Below, piece by piece: positions 32,325 to 43,460 of a stretch of DNA of 64,000 nt (its first letter is position 1; each line of letters begins with the position of its first letter). The position numbers and the translations under genes were made by a program. The notes under the pieces were generated by a model that made no database searches, was not told the origin of the DNA, and worked only from the letters and a program-made list of their open reading frames with translations. The stretch comes from Capitulum mitella. Its lineage: Eukaryota > Arthropoda > Thecostraca > Pollicipedomorpha > Pollicipedidae. The stretch spans positions 20,463,398-20,527,397 of the forward strand of contig CP099841.1 of assembly GCA_030062745.1 (NCBI GenBank), read 5' to 3'.

Positions 32325-34057
32325 CGATTTTGACGGGAGTGCTAGATTTGGAGAAATGCCAGATACACGGTAACGCCACAGCACTTATGGCCATGTTTTG
32401 TTCGTAACGTCGGCCGACCTTGGTTAACCTCGGACAAGAGCGTTGACTTCGCTGCAGTGGCCAGTGGTTGTCACTCGTGGGAATAATGGTGGCCTGAGTC
32501 CGAGTCATGCTGTTGAAAGGTTGCGTGCGCGGTGCCACGGTGCAGCTTTTCGGCGGATATTTGCCAATATGATGTTAGAGATGGCTACAATGCGGATGCA
32601 GTTGTTTGTCTGTTGTGAATTGGGACGCACAGCCTCTTGGGCTCAAGCGTCCGTGTCTCGAGTCAAGTCTTGTGTGTCTCATCTGCGTCAATCACTGGTC
32701 TGTCGGGATGCAACTGTTAATGCGATGTTGCACGAGTTGTCATTACATCGCTTCGTTTGCCCATATTTGGTTCACCGTAAATTCGGGAGGAATGGCGTCA
32801 CGCCATTACGCGTCTGACGTCCTCATAAAAATGACATCATGGTGCTGAATACATTCTTGCCCAAAAATTTTACACTTCCTTGGTTTCATGACACAAGCAA
32901 GTCACGGAATCGTTATCTGCATACTCTAGTCATTTTACATTATTTGCTGGATTTCCACCAAGGTGAATTATTCTCTTTAACTGTAAGTGTGGGTCAAATC
33001 TATGAACATGAAGCCAGCTAAGCATGGCTCTGACCTCAGTATCAAAGGAGCCCAACAACATCTCATATTTATGATGAATAACTTCTGAGAAACGGTAATA
33101 AATGATAAATTCCGTGTGACTCAAAACCACGGCTGAAAATAATTTTATGTGAAAGGATATCTGTATTGGCCTTAACATATTCCCGGGTCTCCAGAATACT
33201 GTGAACCAACGAGTCTGAGATCAGAAACAGGAAGTAAGTTTTCGGTCCAATAAGAGCTCCAGTGGGTCTGAGAAAGAACCTCAGATGCTGAAAATGAGCA
33301 ACACAGCTTGAGAATATGGCCTGATGCGGGGAAGAACTGGGCCACTTTGGTAAAGCAAAAAATAATGCACAATGTGGTGGTGCTGGTTTGAGCTGGGCCC
33401 TGAGGTTCCAGATGGTATGTAGGTACATGAGAAGAGAAAGCGAAAACCTGTCGACCTCTCTCGGGAAGATAAAAACACAGCGTCTACCACGGCACGGAGC
33501 CAAGATTACCATCGCGACGGAACATCGGGAGCAGTGACCAATCCTTTGTTTGTCCTGTCAGCCATTCTATTGTTTGTGCAGCTGCCGTCCCACAAGTGCT
33601 CGAAACGCAGGCTGGCAGCTCAGACCTTGCCTCCGAACCACGGCCGAGGAACTATGAATACGTCCGGAACAAATGAACAACCATATCCTGTAAAAGGAAC
33701 TGCACCAAAATATGGCAAACGAAAGAGAAACGAACAAAAAAAGCCACAGGAGGGATTTATGGGCCCAAAACAAGCCCAATGTTCCGACAATGGCCTCGCA
33801 ATCAAAGACGCTAAGCCTCAGACTGGTTCCACAGGTCCGGGATGAACCGGTCATCCTCATGATGCAAGAAAGGTTTCCGCTTGGCCGCTGCGAGTCCTCA
33901 GACTACAGGTGAGACAAGACGAGAGCTGCCGGCACAGCTAAACCACCAGCAGTTACTTTCGTTCGTGAACATGGCAAGCATGATAGGCCGAGATAAACAT
34001 CCAGCGACAAGTTTCATTTGTTAACGCAGTCGAAATTCGTGGAATCATTTCGCGCAC
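32325..34057. other. No supported gene
   Basis: Open frames on both strands at 32443-32848 and 33069-33860 (up to 147 codons) were examined; none shows a domain, repeat or splice context I can defend. The sequence has balanced composition and no obvious mobile-element ends. Confidence 0.45.
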
Positions 34058-34204
34058 GGGTACAGTCAGGATTTTCTTAAGGGGAAGGGAGCTCAGTGAG
34101 AACTGAAATCATGCGAAAACCGCCTGCTGGGAAGACGATGTGCAGTGGGTTCCACTAAAAAAGGCGGGCCTAAGGGGGGCAGTCCCCCCTCCTGGCTTCG
34201 CCGG
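34058..34204 (+). mobile_element. Short MITE with CAGGGGCGCAGCC-type ends, copy 2
   Basis: The element follows copy 1 (4102-4264) closely in GGGAGCTCAGTG, GAACTGAAATCA and GACGATGTGC. The left end is worn (CGGGTACAGTCAGG). The right end is GGCTTCGCCGGCG. No target duplication was identified. Confidence 0.75.
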
Positions 34205-35500
34205 CGATTCATTTGTATTTCCATGCGGGCTTGGATGCTTAAAATGTAACTCATACTCACGGATTTCCATAAAACATTAAAAAGGATACTCATAGTTTCG
34301 GAGATCCTACACCATATTTACAAAAGGATGCACAAAAAATAGCATAAGTTAGGGGTATGACTCGGCTGCACAGTCTTGCTGTCCACTTTAACCACGGAAA
34401 TTTGGCCACAGCTCCGGCAATATGTTGACCAGATTTCGTACACCATTGGTAGTAGTCGGTCGCACCGTTACTGCAGCGCAAGCCAGTGTTTCTACCCAAG
34501 TGTGGTAAAGTAAATTTTGCCACGTTACTATTTTATCTTTTGTGTGAGGTGCCTTTATAGTTGTGTATTTACCTTCACAGGAAGCCTCGAACAGTTTAGG
34601 ATATCACCCCACACTTTTCGTCGTCCGTAGCTGAATTTACTGTTTCTTCACGCAACGAATGGCTTATTTCCACGCATTGAGACTGCTGTCGCGTAACGTC
34701 CATGCATGTTACGAAAAACTGGTGGGCTGCACTTCGTTCCAGTATGCCACGTGTGGCCACGTCTTCTTGGTTCTCGATTCTGTGCCACGCACCCTTTGTT
34801 CGTTCCCGTAAATCCGTTGATGCCGGCCACCGAATAGTCATTCCAGCGCTGGACGGCTCGCTGGTAGCACCAGTCGCGAGTGAAATAACTGCGAGACTTT
34901 CCCAACACGTCATTCACGCCTTGAAACGTAGCGTGCGCTTTTTCCTTTGGGCTTCCTCCGCCGCCTCCACCTACATGTGACGTTATTAATGTTTTACTGT
35001 GAGGTGGTATTTTCTGATTCTCAACTCCAGATGACATATAAGGTATTAGACATCAGAGACAAAAAGTAGTACATCTGAGGACCAGTACAACGTCCTTTAT
35101 CAAAACTAAAAATATGTCTTCGCGCATTTCACGCCAGAAGTCCACTGGCAGACTTATCTGGCCCGTGGATGCCTTCAAAGACAGTAAATGAAATGGTGCG
35201 TGAAGGGTCTATAAATAGTGTTAGTTCCAAAATTGAAAAAAGACAAAACAGGCTTGCCACTTCTTGCTGTCATCCACATGCAGCTAAATTTAAGTCAGGT
35301 GCAAGCCAAAATTAACGTTATCAATATGATCACGACATGCGGCAAAGGTCGCAATGTCCCTTCGACCCCATATGCCACATTGTATGCACATTATCACTAA
35401 CGCCGATGCTTACCGCGTGTAAATTATGTTTCCGCTCATTAGATTTAATTAACATAGTACCCATGAGCAGGAGCTCTATATTTATATTTTTGCCCCATGA
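34205..35500. other. No supported gene
   Basis: The overlapping minus-strand frames at 34596-35037 were checked for transposase or protein-domain motifs and none was found. The plus-strand frame 34702-34980 is likewise unrecognised. Confidence 0.45.
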
Positions 35501-35514
35501 CAGATTTTCCTGAC

Positions 35515-35612
35515 AGACGTATTTCTTCGTATCCGCAAAACTTCGTATATGCAAATCTTCGTATCGCATTTCTTCGTCTATGCAGATCTTCGTATCCCAT
35601 ATCGTACGTACG
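35515..35612 (-). repeat. ~15-bp minisatellite, TTCGTAT type, first array
   Basis: About six imperfect units of the form TTCTTCGTATCCGCA / CTTCGTATATGCAAAT repeat with a 15-16-bp period. On the minus strand the unit reads ATACGAAGAAATGCG, the same as the array at 36460-36745. Confidence 0.75.
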
Positions 35613-36118
35613 CACTTCGCGACTGCTGCATTTCTACTTTTGCGCACAACGGCGTGTGTATGTCTTCCTTCCTTTAAGCAAGGTAAATTATATTCACTGG
35701 CTTGGTCATGGGTATATTGCGAACGGGAAAGTGCATCTCGATCGTTGGGCACAGGCAAGGCAAAGGGACGCAGGAATGTCCCAGAATGTTAAGAGATGAG
35801 CATACTCCCTTTTGAGGCTATTTTTCCAAGCATTGTCACAACGGCAGACCTTCGTAGATTGAGGATGTATAAAACAAAACAAATCCTAATATTTGTACGC
35901 CTGCACTAAGCTCTCGTTTCAGATCACGAGACCCTGCTTAGCAAGTCAGCAGGGTACCTTTTTGAATACGAAGACTGGATTCCGTGACAGTGATGCACCA
36001 GTCCATAGGCGTAGGAACAGGGAGGAGGGGCGAGACGATGCACCCCACTTTGAGTGCCAGGTTATAAACTTTATGACCAGTTACCAATTGACTACACTAT
36101 GAATGGTCGGGCCAAACA

Positions 36119-36154
36119 GTTCGAGTCCCGGTTTCTTGTTTCCGGGACTCGAAC
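36119..36154. repeat. 13-bp perfect inverted repeat overlapping the T arm of a tRNA-like sequence
   Basis: GTTCGAGTCCCGG at 36119-36131 pairs with CCGGGACTCGAAC at 36142-36154 across a 10-base loop. The right arm is the T arm of the minus-strand tRNA-like sequence, so the tRNA T arm is followed directly by an inverted copy of itself. Confidence 0.85.
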
Positions 36155-36204
36155 CCGGCGCCGTCGGCACAAGTCAATGTCCTTATCCCCTCGGCCACAG
36201 GGAC
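36131..36204 (-). ncRNA. tRNA-like pseudogene or SINE-type tRNA head
   Basis: Minus-strand sequence starts GTCCCTGTGGCCGAGGGGAT, with an A-box-like GTGGCCGAGGGGATAAGG, and ends with a perfect B-box and T arm, GGGTTCGAGTCCCG. The 3' acceptor strand (AAACAAG) does not pair with GTCCCTG, and the anticodon stem is poor, so this is not an intact tRNA gene. Both internal Pol III promoter boxes are present, so it could still be transcribed. A SINE body was not identified. Confidence 0.6.
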
Positions 36205-36459
36205 GGTGGATAAATTCTTGGCATCTAGGGTATTTTATCATGACAAATGCGATATGTTCCGACTTATTCGCACGGAAAATGACGATATTGTCCAAGTAAC
36301 CTTTCGGCTACTGAGTCCTTTGGCGGCCATCAGGTGTCCTTGCATCATCAGTATGATCATTAATACGAGGACAAATTCCGAATGCCCCTCCTCCCCCCCA
36401 AAAAACGAGATACGAGGAATGCAAAAATGAACGAAGGAAATGACAGACAGAGATCTGCG

Positions 36460-36745
36460 TATGCGAAAAAAATGCAATTCGAAGACATTCGTGTGCGAAG
36501 AAATGCGTTTACGAGGTTTTGCGGATATGAAGAAATGCGTAAAAGAAGTTTTGTGTCTATGAAGTTTTGCACGTACGAATATTTACGTACGAAGCTTTGC
36601 GCACGAGGATTTGTGGTACGAAGATCTGCGTATGAAGACCTGCGTACGAATGTTTGCGTACGAAGAAACGCGTTACGAAGATTTGGGTGCGTAGTTTTGC
36701 GTACGAAGAAATACAATTCGAAGAAATGCAATACGAAGTTCTGCC
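36460..36745 (+). repeat. ~15-bp minisatellite, TACGAAG type, second array
   Basis: About 18 imperfect units such as TACGAAGAAATGCG, TACGAAGATTTG and TATGAAGACCTGCG occur with a 14-16-bp period. The open frame across it (36382-36963) exists because few units contain stops; its protein is a repeat artefact. The array is inverted relative to 35515-35612. Confidence 0.85.
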
Positions 36746-38232
36746 GGACACGTTATATTTTTACATTTGCTAAGGGTATGAAATATCATGGGAGATGGAG
36801 ACGTAACTCTCTCAACTTTTACAAAAGTTTGCGAATGACATGGAAAGCAATGCATGAAACGAAACACGCCAACAACATAAACTTATGCCTTGTTCTTGCG
36901 TACGGATCTATGCGAGAACAACATCATGCAAAGTTAGGGCATTGGGGTCAAATCTGGGAGTGAGGCTGTTGCCACGCCATTGCGTTTTTCTTAGACTGCC
37001 GACGAACGGTGGCGTGAGGCGTCCTTTTTCTGAGCTCCGCAGTGTTCAGTGTGAGCCCAGCCGACACGTCCGGCGCCGGGCCCTCTTTACGGCCGCGAGG
37101 TCAGGCCGACCGAGCGGGCCCCAGACGCGCCTGCCGCCTCAGGGCATGGTCGGCCGACCAGTGCAGAGCGGAGACCAGGGCCTGCTCGGTTGTGCGATTG
37201 GTTGGCGCGACGCTGGCTATGCCAGGAGCAGTTCGGGGAGCGGTCTGCTCCTTGCAGACGATCCACTAACGCCTGAAAAGACTTGACGCAAGACCAGCCG
37301 GCTTCCGACTATGACGCTAATGGTCATTCCTGACTCATGCGTTGAAAACGAAGCCAGAAAACAAGCAAATTCGCTTCTTGCTCTTGAGCAGTATACACGA
37401 CCAGCAAATCGACGACATACATAGATGACGATCGAATATGCCACAGTCGTTTCTCTTCTTTATCACTGTTTCTGTTATATGCTAATTGTAACCCGCGTTT
37501 TGGTTACGCGTGTCCGCCTGTGACCGCACACGCCTGGTTGATTTTTGTTTGGTTTTCTCACCTGCAACAAAATAACGAAGCACTCCAAGTCCAAGCACGC
37601 TCTCGTATGTTGTTCCCATCTACGATAAACGGTGTGCGCATCAGCCGGGGATTATGACTAGTGATATTCCATTTTGAGTAACTGTCCCCATTTTTCTCCA
37701 ATCTTAACGTCTGCTCATAGTCCAAGTCTTACGTTATACAGTGTGTTAACGTTATCGATACAAGATATGCTAAATTACACATTACATGACATTTGATTTG
37801 ACAGCGATAACAAATAATAATTTCTGTCCTCAGGGCAGCAATGCTCGCGCGCACCCATGGCACTTGGTGGCGCCACCTATTTTGTTTGTGGCAAAGACGA
37901 TTCATGAGAGTTTCAGAGGTCCACTGGGTGTCGTCTCACGTCCCCATGTTATAGGATTCCGGTTCCTTTCACAACGGATTTGAAACGTTCCCCCCGAAGC
38001 AAAATCGCTGTTAGGGGTGACTGGGTGCTGAACTTATTTCTATGACCTGTAACACGTTCGGCATTGCTCATGTAATGAGCTCATTGCTCAAGTATCTGAA
38101 CTGGCGAGGAAAGAGACATCCATCCCATCGAATAGGCAGTGATCCTTACGAAACAAAGCATTAAAGAAATGAACACAGGAAGCTGAAAATAATTTGGACA
38201 GAATAATGTTAAATAACAACAACCATAACATC
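36746..38232. other. No supported gene; GC-rich patch at 37000-37260
   Basis: The patch at 37000-37260 is CpG-rich (GGCGCCGGGCCCTCTTTACG at 37071) and spanned by plus-strand frames 36885-37286 and 37042-37269. It could be an exon or promoter, but no domain or splice pair is convincing. The rest is AT-rich. Confidence 0.45.
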
Positions 38233-39596
38233 TTAACCATAGCCCGGCGGAGGGTTGTTTTAGGACCCCTGCGGTTTTCCTTGAATAACTTTTTACTGGC
38301 AAAAGACAAAGTGCTGATTTTTGCTGTGACTGAGTTTTAAACATTTTGCATAACCTGACAAAAACTTTCAGAATTTTCCGTGCATCAGGTCGTGAACCAT
38401 GAACTTTTTGCCAAGGTCATGTCAGTCCTGTTTTTAGCCAAATCGAGCAGTACATTTCATTTGCTGCAAATTGGGAACTGCAATGTAGTGTTACAAGCTT
38501 CTTTTAAAATGTTGGTGTCAATGACCTCATTTTAGTATACGGTAATGGTCACGTCCTTAGAGGTCAAGTTAGGTCGAATGTGCTTATCAAACATTGGTGT
38601 CGAACGCCATTGTAGTTTTGTGTACGGGATAAGTGATACCTGCACTTGCGAGAATGCTTTATTACGATCCAGCATCTCAACATTATTTTGGCGTATATCG
38701 TTTGACGTAATGTTAAACCGATTTGTCGGTCAAGGTCACGTTGGGTCAAAAAAAATTCAAGAATTCGAAATTCGATTGAGCTCCTAGCGGCGACCCTGAG
38801 AAATTATCACGGCCACCACAATGATATGCTAGGATAGACAGTGTGCCCGCCTACCAGCACAACAGGGCGCAGCCAGGATTGTCTTGAGGGGGAACTCAGT
38901 ATGAACTGAAATCATACGAAAATCGCCTGTTGGGAAGGCGATGTACAATGGTTTCACAGAAAAATCGGGCCAAAGGGGAGACGGTCCCCCTTGCCTGCGC
39001 CGGTGCTGCGCACCAAATATGGTGGCTCTAACTAGAGTGGTTTTCGACAAGGAGCGATTTCCCTTAAAGGACATGAGCGTTGACCTTGGGAACTAAGGTG
39101 GCCGCGACACCAAATAGGCGACTCCTTGCAAGCCCAAGGAGAACCGGTGTACCAAGTTTGGCATGTTTTTCGTCGGTCGCTTGACCTGTGACCTGTGACA
39201 AAAGTGTCAGGCGACCATCATGCCTCCTACTGCAAATTTCAGCTATGACATTTTCATAACCTGGGAGGTCGCCCACTGACGTAGACCCAAAAAACCATAC
39301 ATTTTCCGATATCTAGGGCAATGGCCAATATGCTGGGTCTCACAGAATAGATTAATTGTCAAAAGTATGAAAACTATATTGCCAAGAAAACTTCAATATA
39401 TTTTTACATGGCCGTCCTGAAGTGATTACCATGACCTAGGAGAAAACCTGTTGACTTGAAACCAAAAAACGGACATCGTTGAGTTGCTTACGTGACGAGC
39501 AACGCACTGATTTTTACCATATTGCTCTATCTCTTTTGGTTCAAAAGTCAGGGGGAGGGCGTTTTAGGACCCCATCCCTGCCGGGCGAGGGTATAA
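38233..39596. mobile_element. Family E TTAA element
   Basis: The left end is TTAACCATAGCCCGGCGGAG followed by GTTTTAGGACCCCTGC. The right end, read on the minus strand, is TTATACCCTCGCCCGGCAGG followed by GGGGTCCTAAAAC. The ends are imperfect inverted repeats with the same G-run/C-run layout as families A-D; the right TTAA is mutated to ATAA. A short MITE (38876-39001) is nested inside. The interior has AGGTCA/TGACCT motifs at 38560, 38730 and 39180. No coding sequence. Confidence 0.7.
38876..39001 (+). mobile_element. Short MITE with GGCGCAGCC ends, copy 3, nested in family E
   Basis: It begins GGCGCAGCCAGGATT and ends CCTTGCCTGCGCC, following copies 1, 2 and 4 throughout. No clear target duplication was found. 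Confidence 0.75.
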
Positions 39597-39859
39597 AAAT
39601 TGGCGAGGATAACTCTGACCGGACGTAAGAATGTTCACATTTTCCTGGATGAGCCCATGGTTGCCACACCCATCTCATTTCTCGCTTGATCTAGACAGAT
39701 GACCGTAACGAAAACCAGTGTATAGCACGTTTCGGTTGGAATCGAGTGATACCTAATTTGGTTCATTCATCATATAAATCATATCACGATCTCTCGATTC
39801 ACAGGAAAGGAAAGTAACTTATGCTTTTCCGTCTCACCTCTCATCGTGCTAAATGTATA

Positions 39860-40035
39860 GCCAGCAAACCATCCTTTTTAACGACCGGGTGATAAAATTG
39901 GCCAGTCATCGTACCCAGCTATTATTTTTCCTTTCATGTTAAGTCCAGGTCAATGAAAGGTTACCATTATCAGCCCTTGTTACGTTGCTAGTGCTGAACA
40001 TGATATCTGATTGTCAAAGGCTGGGGTTCTGACCA
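39860..40035 (+). mobile_element. Family D-like fragment beside the piggyBac pseudogene
   Basis: Sequence with AAGTCCAGGTCAATGAAAGG (39943) and GGTTCTGACCATT (40024) resembles 4820-4935. An ACCTCTCATCGTGC motif at 39836, like the family D end at 8911, lies just before. Boundaries are approximate. Confidence 0.35.
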
Positions 40036-41641
40036 TTGGTCAAGGCGAAAAGTAATGTAAGGACTGAAGTCAGCAACGAAAGCCATCCTGTAGCCGACTC
40101 AGAGCCATTTTCAGATCACGTAAGACCCATCTCCTCACATGACGTTGCAGAAGTTGCTGGTCTTTCAAACCCCGATACGACACCAAGCATGTATCTACAC
40201 AGTCCTGAGTCGAAAACTGGCTCCTTATCTCGTCAAACTCATGAGGGAGAAGCCAAAATGTGGATCAGATCTAGAAAAACGGCTCGCGGGCCCTCGATGA
40301 CGTCATGACTTGTTGACTTAACATGAACTTGACGCCAATGTTACGACCCTGACGTTTTCAACGAGCTCGTTTCCAGATCCGTGCGTCGGGACGTTTTCGA
40401 GTCACTGTCACGCTCACTTCGTCTGGCTGACAGTCAAGAGATGGACCAGTCTGATCCGCACTACAAGGGGCAACCTATTTTCAGCCACCTCAAGCACACC
40501 AAGACGTTGCAGCCACCAGAGAAGCTTAGCATCGATGAGGCGATGATTTCGTGCTACGGCCGTCACCACACTAAGCTACACATCCGCGACGAACCGTTAC
40601 GTTTTGATTTCAAGTTATGATGTTGCTGCACAACAGACGGCTATTTGCTGCACGTGACCGGCGCAGCCAAAGCGGGGGGGGGACTTAGGCCGATTTTTTT
40701 GTGGAAACCATTGCACATCGTCTTCCTAGCAGGCGGTTTTCGTATGATTTCAGTTCACACTGAGCTCAGCCCCCCTCCCCTTTTAAGAAAATCTTGGCTG
40801 CGTCCCTGCTGCACGCTGGGCCATACTGTGGCAAATCAGCGAACCTCGATGACAACGGACGTGGTATGGGAGCTAACGTCGTACTTTGAATGGTGGATAA
40901 ATGCGATATTCGCGAGAGACATCGGCTGTTTTTCCCCTCTTTTCGTTCCATAACTTATTCACCGGTCCCGCTACTCGAAACTCCCGAGAACAATGCTGAT
41001 GGATTGGAACTCTCCGAGACAGAGCGCCTGGCTGGCGCACCTCTGCCCTCCAAGTCTGTCTTGGGAAAAGAACAGGCAGGCGAGTGCGTCACGACCTACT
41101 CTGGTGACATTGCTGTCATGTCCTGGCATGACAAGAAGGTCGTGACGTTGGCAAGTAACAAACATGACGTTACGTCCTATGGCCCAGAAGTCAAGGTGGT
41201 GTAGGAAGGACAAGAAAGCTGTTCTAACAGAGACGCTTAGAGCCATCAACGAATACAGTCAGGCGATGGGAGACGTGAACCAATCGGGTCAGTCTATGGC
41301 CTCGTGCCGGCTTCGTATCCCCAGTAAGAAGTGGTGATGACCGTTCCTAAGCTGGGGGAATAAGCGCAGCTGCCATGAACGCCTACATGGTGAAGTGGAA
41401 GGTGGCCGGTGATGAAAAGCTCGGCCTCTTCGAGTTCATCCAAGATTGCGTCACGGAAACGCTGTCTAGACATGGTATACAGAGACAGACCAGGGCGTCC
41501 ACTGAGCATCTCAGGGGCTACTCAGATGGTGACAGGGCTGACAGCAGGGATCACTGGCCAGCAAAAACAGCAAACAGAAGAGGACGATACAGTCACTGTG
41601 GCCGTACATCCAGTGTGTATGCGTGATTACCACAACGTGTA
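40036..41641 (+). pseudogene. piggyBac-like transposase pseudogene (DDE_Tnp_1_7 type)
   Basis: Pieces in several plus-strand frames appear in piggyBac order. Residues of 40381-40620 include RRDVFESLSRSLRLAD, the LSIDEAMISCYGRH block with the second catalytic-type Asp, and FKL followed by TGA where Trp is usual (40618-40620). After an inserted MITE (40656-40808) come a GMGANVVL block (40870), a LAGAPLPSKS block (41028), SGDIAVMSWHDKK (41103), an RAINEYSQAMGDVNQS block (41240), NAYMVKWK (41376) and a C-terminal PVCMRDYHN remnant of the cysteine-rich tail (41620). Stops at 40618, about 40889 and 41336 and several frameshifts make it non-functional. The N-terminal frame 40036-40308 is assigned only by position. 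No TTAA ends were confirmed. Confidence 0.85.
40656..40808 (-). mobile_element. Short MITE, copy 4, inserted in the piggyBac pseudogene
   Basis: On the minus strand it reads CAGGGACGCAGCCAAGATTT...GGCTGCGCCGGTC. Near-identical 8-bp flanks CTGCACGT (40648-40655) and CTGCACGC (40809-40816) look like the target duplication and explain why the transposase reads LLH on both sides. This copy is therefore younger than the piggyBac element. Confidence 0.85.
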
Positions 41642-41715
41642 AGGAAATGAAGAAGGAAAGCGCCCCATTGTCCAACGGCTTCGCAGACCTGCAACCGGAG
41701 TGAGGTCATGCCATC

Positions 41716-41719
41716 ATAT
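41716..41719. repeat. Target duplication ATAT, left
   Basis: ATAT here and at 47526-47529 directly flank the two LTRs; four bases is within the range for Ty3/gypsy integrases. The AT-rich context makes chance more likely than for a GC-rich site. Confidence 0.6.
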
Positions 41720-41913
41720 TGTTACAGTCGCCTGTATTTTGGGGTCGTAACGATCTTAACGATAACATAACCGAACTACGCTGTCCAGTCCACCTGTCCT
41801 CTTCTTTCCACTTCTCCGAACTTCTCCTTCTGTGACCTGCACGCAGTTGCAGTCAGGCTGGCCACGTGCTGTAGTTGAGCCTGCTCCTCTATGCTGGAGA
41901 CGGAGTCGTAACA
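41720..41913 (-). repeat. 3' LTR (194 bp)
   Basis: On the minus strand it begins TGTTACGACTCCG and ends CAGGCGACTGTAACA. It aligns end to end with 47344-47525, with a shared core such as CTCCTCTATG(A/C)TGGAGACGG and CGTAACGAT(C/T)TTAACGATAAC. Confidence 0.88.
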
Positions 41914-41928
41914 CTGCCCTCCTCCTAG
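41914..41928 (-). promoter_or_regulatory. Polypurine tract of the LTR element
   Basis: Minus-strand AGGAGGAGGGCAG abuts the start of the 3' LTR, where plus-strand priming takes place. Confidence 0.75.
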
Positions 41929-42009
41929 CGTTCATTCGTCCCGGAGAAAGATCGCGGGAACCGGGCGACGAAACCAAAGCAAGAACAGCCACTGCAACAT
42001 AACAGCCAG

Positions 42010-43460
42010 TCAATCACGAATACACGGCAACAAATCGCCCAATTCACTGCACTTCACGCGCCATACCGGAACGGAAGCCGTCTCTGGCGGGCCCCGTTCC
42101 GAGTCCTGGGAGCCACTCTGGTCTGTGAGCTGTGGTGTCCGTGCAGGTTCATTTGGGTGAGTCTGGGTCGACACACGTTCCGCGGCCACGTCACTGGCAG
42201 CTGACCGGGTCGCCGCTCCTCGGTCCCCTCCCACCGGCGCCTGTGACCGACTTGGGGAGGCGGACTGAGCGGGGAGCCAGGTCTCGTCGACTGTGCCATG
42301 GCACGGCTTCAGGCGGTCCTTATGCACCACGGCGGGCCGGCTTCTGGAGCCTTGTCGGATCCGACAGACCACGTCGCTGATGCGACCCCCCACGACGTAC
42401 GGTCCTTTCCAGGGACACGTGAGCTATGGACACACGTACTTCTTCCGCTGTGGATTCCATCCATGAGTCATACAGCATCCCCCGGGTTGAGCCGTCGGCT
42501 GTCGGCTCTCAGGTCATTTCGGTCCTTCGCCTGACTAGAGATCAGCGTTCTGATGTTTTCTCTCGCAAACTGATGGACCTTCTCCATGATCTCTTCCAGG
42601 CCTCGCAGGTATTCAGATACCGAATATAAGTGTGGCTGATCTTCTCTGACTCCATAGAAGACGCCCCACGGCAGAGTCAGCTCCCTTCTGAACATCAGTT
42701 TGGCAGGGATCTCGGGCGGCTTCCTGGATAACTGAGCGGCACGCAAGGAGCAGTCAAGGGGCATGCGGGGCCCATTGCGATGGGTTATCTTAGGCGTACA
42801 TCGCGAGCTGGCTACCGATGGTTCGGTTGTATCGTTTCACCATCCCGTTTGATTGTGGCTGCAGTGGCGTGGTCATGGTCTACGCCAAGCCGAGTCTGTC
42901 GCACATTTCCCTGAAGACAGCCGGCTCATAGCTGCGTGCCTGATCCGAGTGCAATTCGTAACGGAAGCCAAATCTTGACACGTACCTATCCAGGACTGCG
43001 TCTGCCATTGTTCGTGCTTCTTGGTTTGGAATCGGGTACGCCTCTGGCCATTTCGTCTAATAATCCATGACGCAGAGCAAGTACCGATTTCCAGCCGCAG
43101 TCTGTGCAAGCGGTCCGAGGACGTCTGCAGCCACCCCCTCACCTGTGCAGCCAACGTTGTATTGCTGTCGGGGTAACCTCGGCTTCTTCGGCGTTCCCTT
43201 CTTGGCAGCGCAAGTGGCACAGGCTTCGCACTACTTCTTGACCTCCAAGCGTTGTCCTGTCCAGAAGCACCGTTCACGCAGCTTGCCCAAAGTTTTGCTG
43301 GTACCCAGATGCCCTCCGCCATGATCTTCGTGGAAATGCCTCCAAGCATCTCGCCTCAAGCACCTTGGCAAAGTTCGAAGGACGGTCCGGTCCCGGTTGG
43401 TTGCTTCCCACTGGTGCGTCACCACCCCGTTTTGGGCGCACAGCGACTCCCACAGTCACC
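42010..43460 (-). pseudogene. Ty3/gypsy integrase, broken
   Basis: An H2C2 zinc-binding block (HFHEDHGGGHLGTSKTLGKL and CEACATC) lies at about 43340-43215. The core follows: the first Asp in a VAADVLGPLAQTAAGNRY block near 43110, the second in LHSDQARSYE near 42940. At the place of the third catalytic residue, NGMVKRYNRT at 42828-42850 has Lys (42835-42837) where gypsy integrases have Glu. A GPY/F-like block with VVCRIR and VHKDRLKP ends the region near 42310. Stops and frame changes are numerous. Confidence 0.85.

Noticed and set aside
36131..36204. Functional tRNA gene
   Set aside because: The acceptor stem does not pair and the anticodon stem is poor.
36382..36963. 193-codon plus-strand frame
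   Set aside because: Produced by the 15-bp TACGAAG minisatellite.
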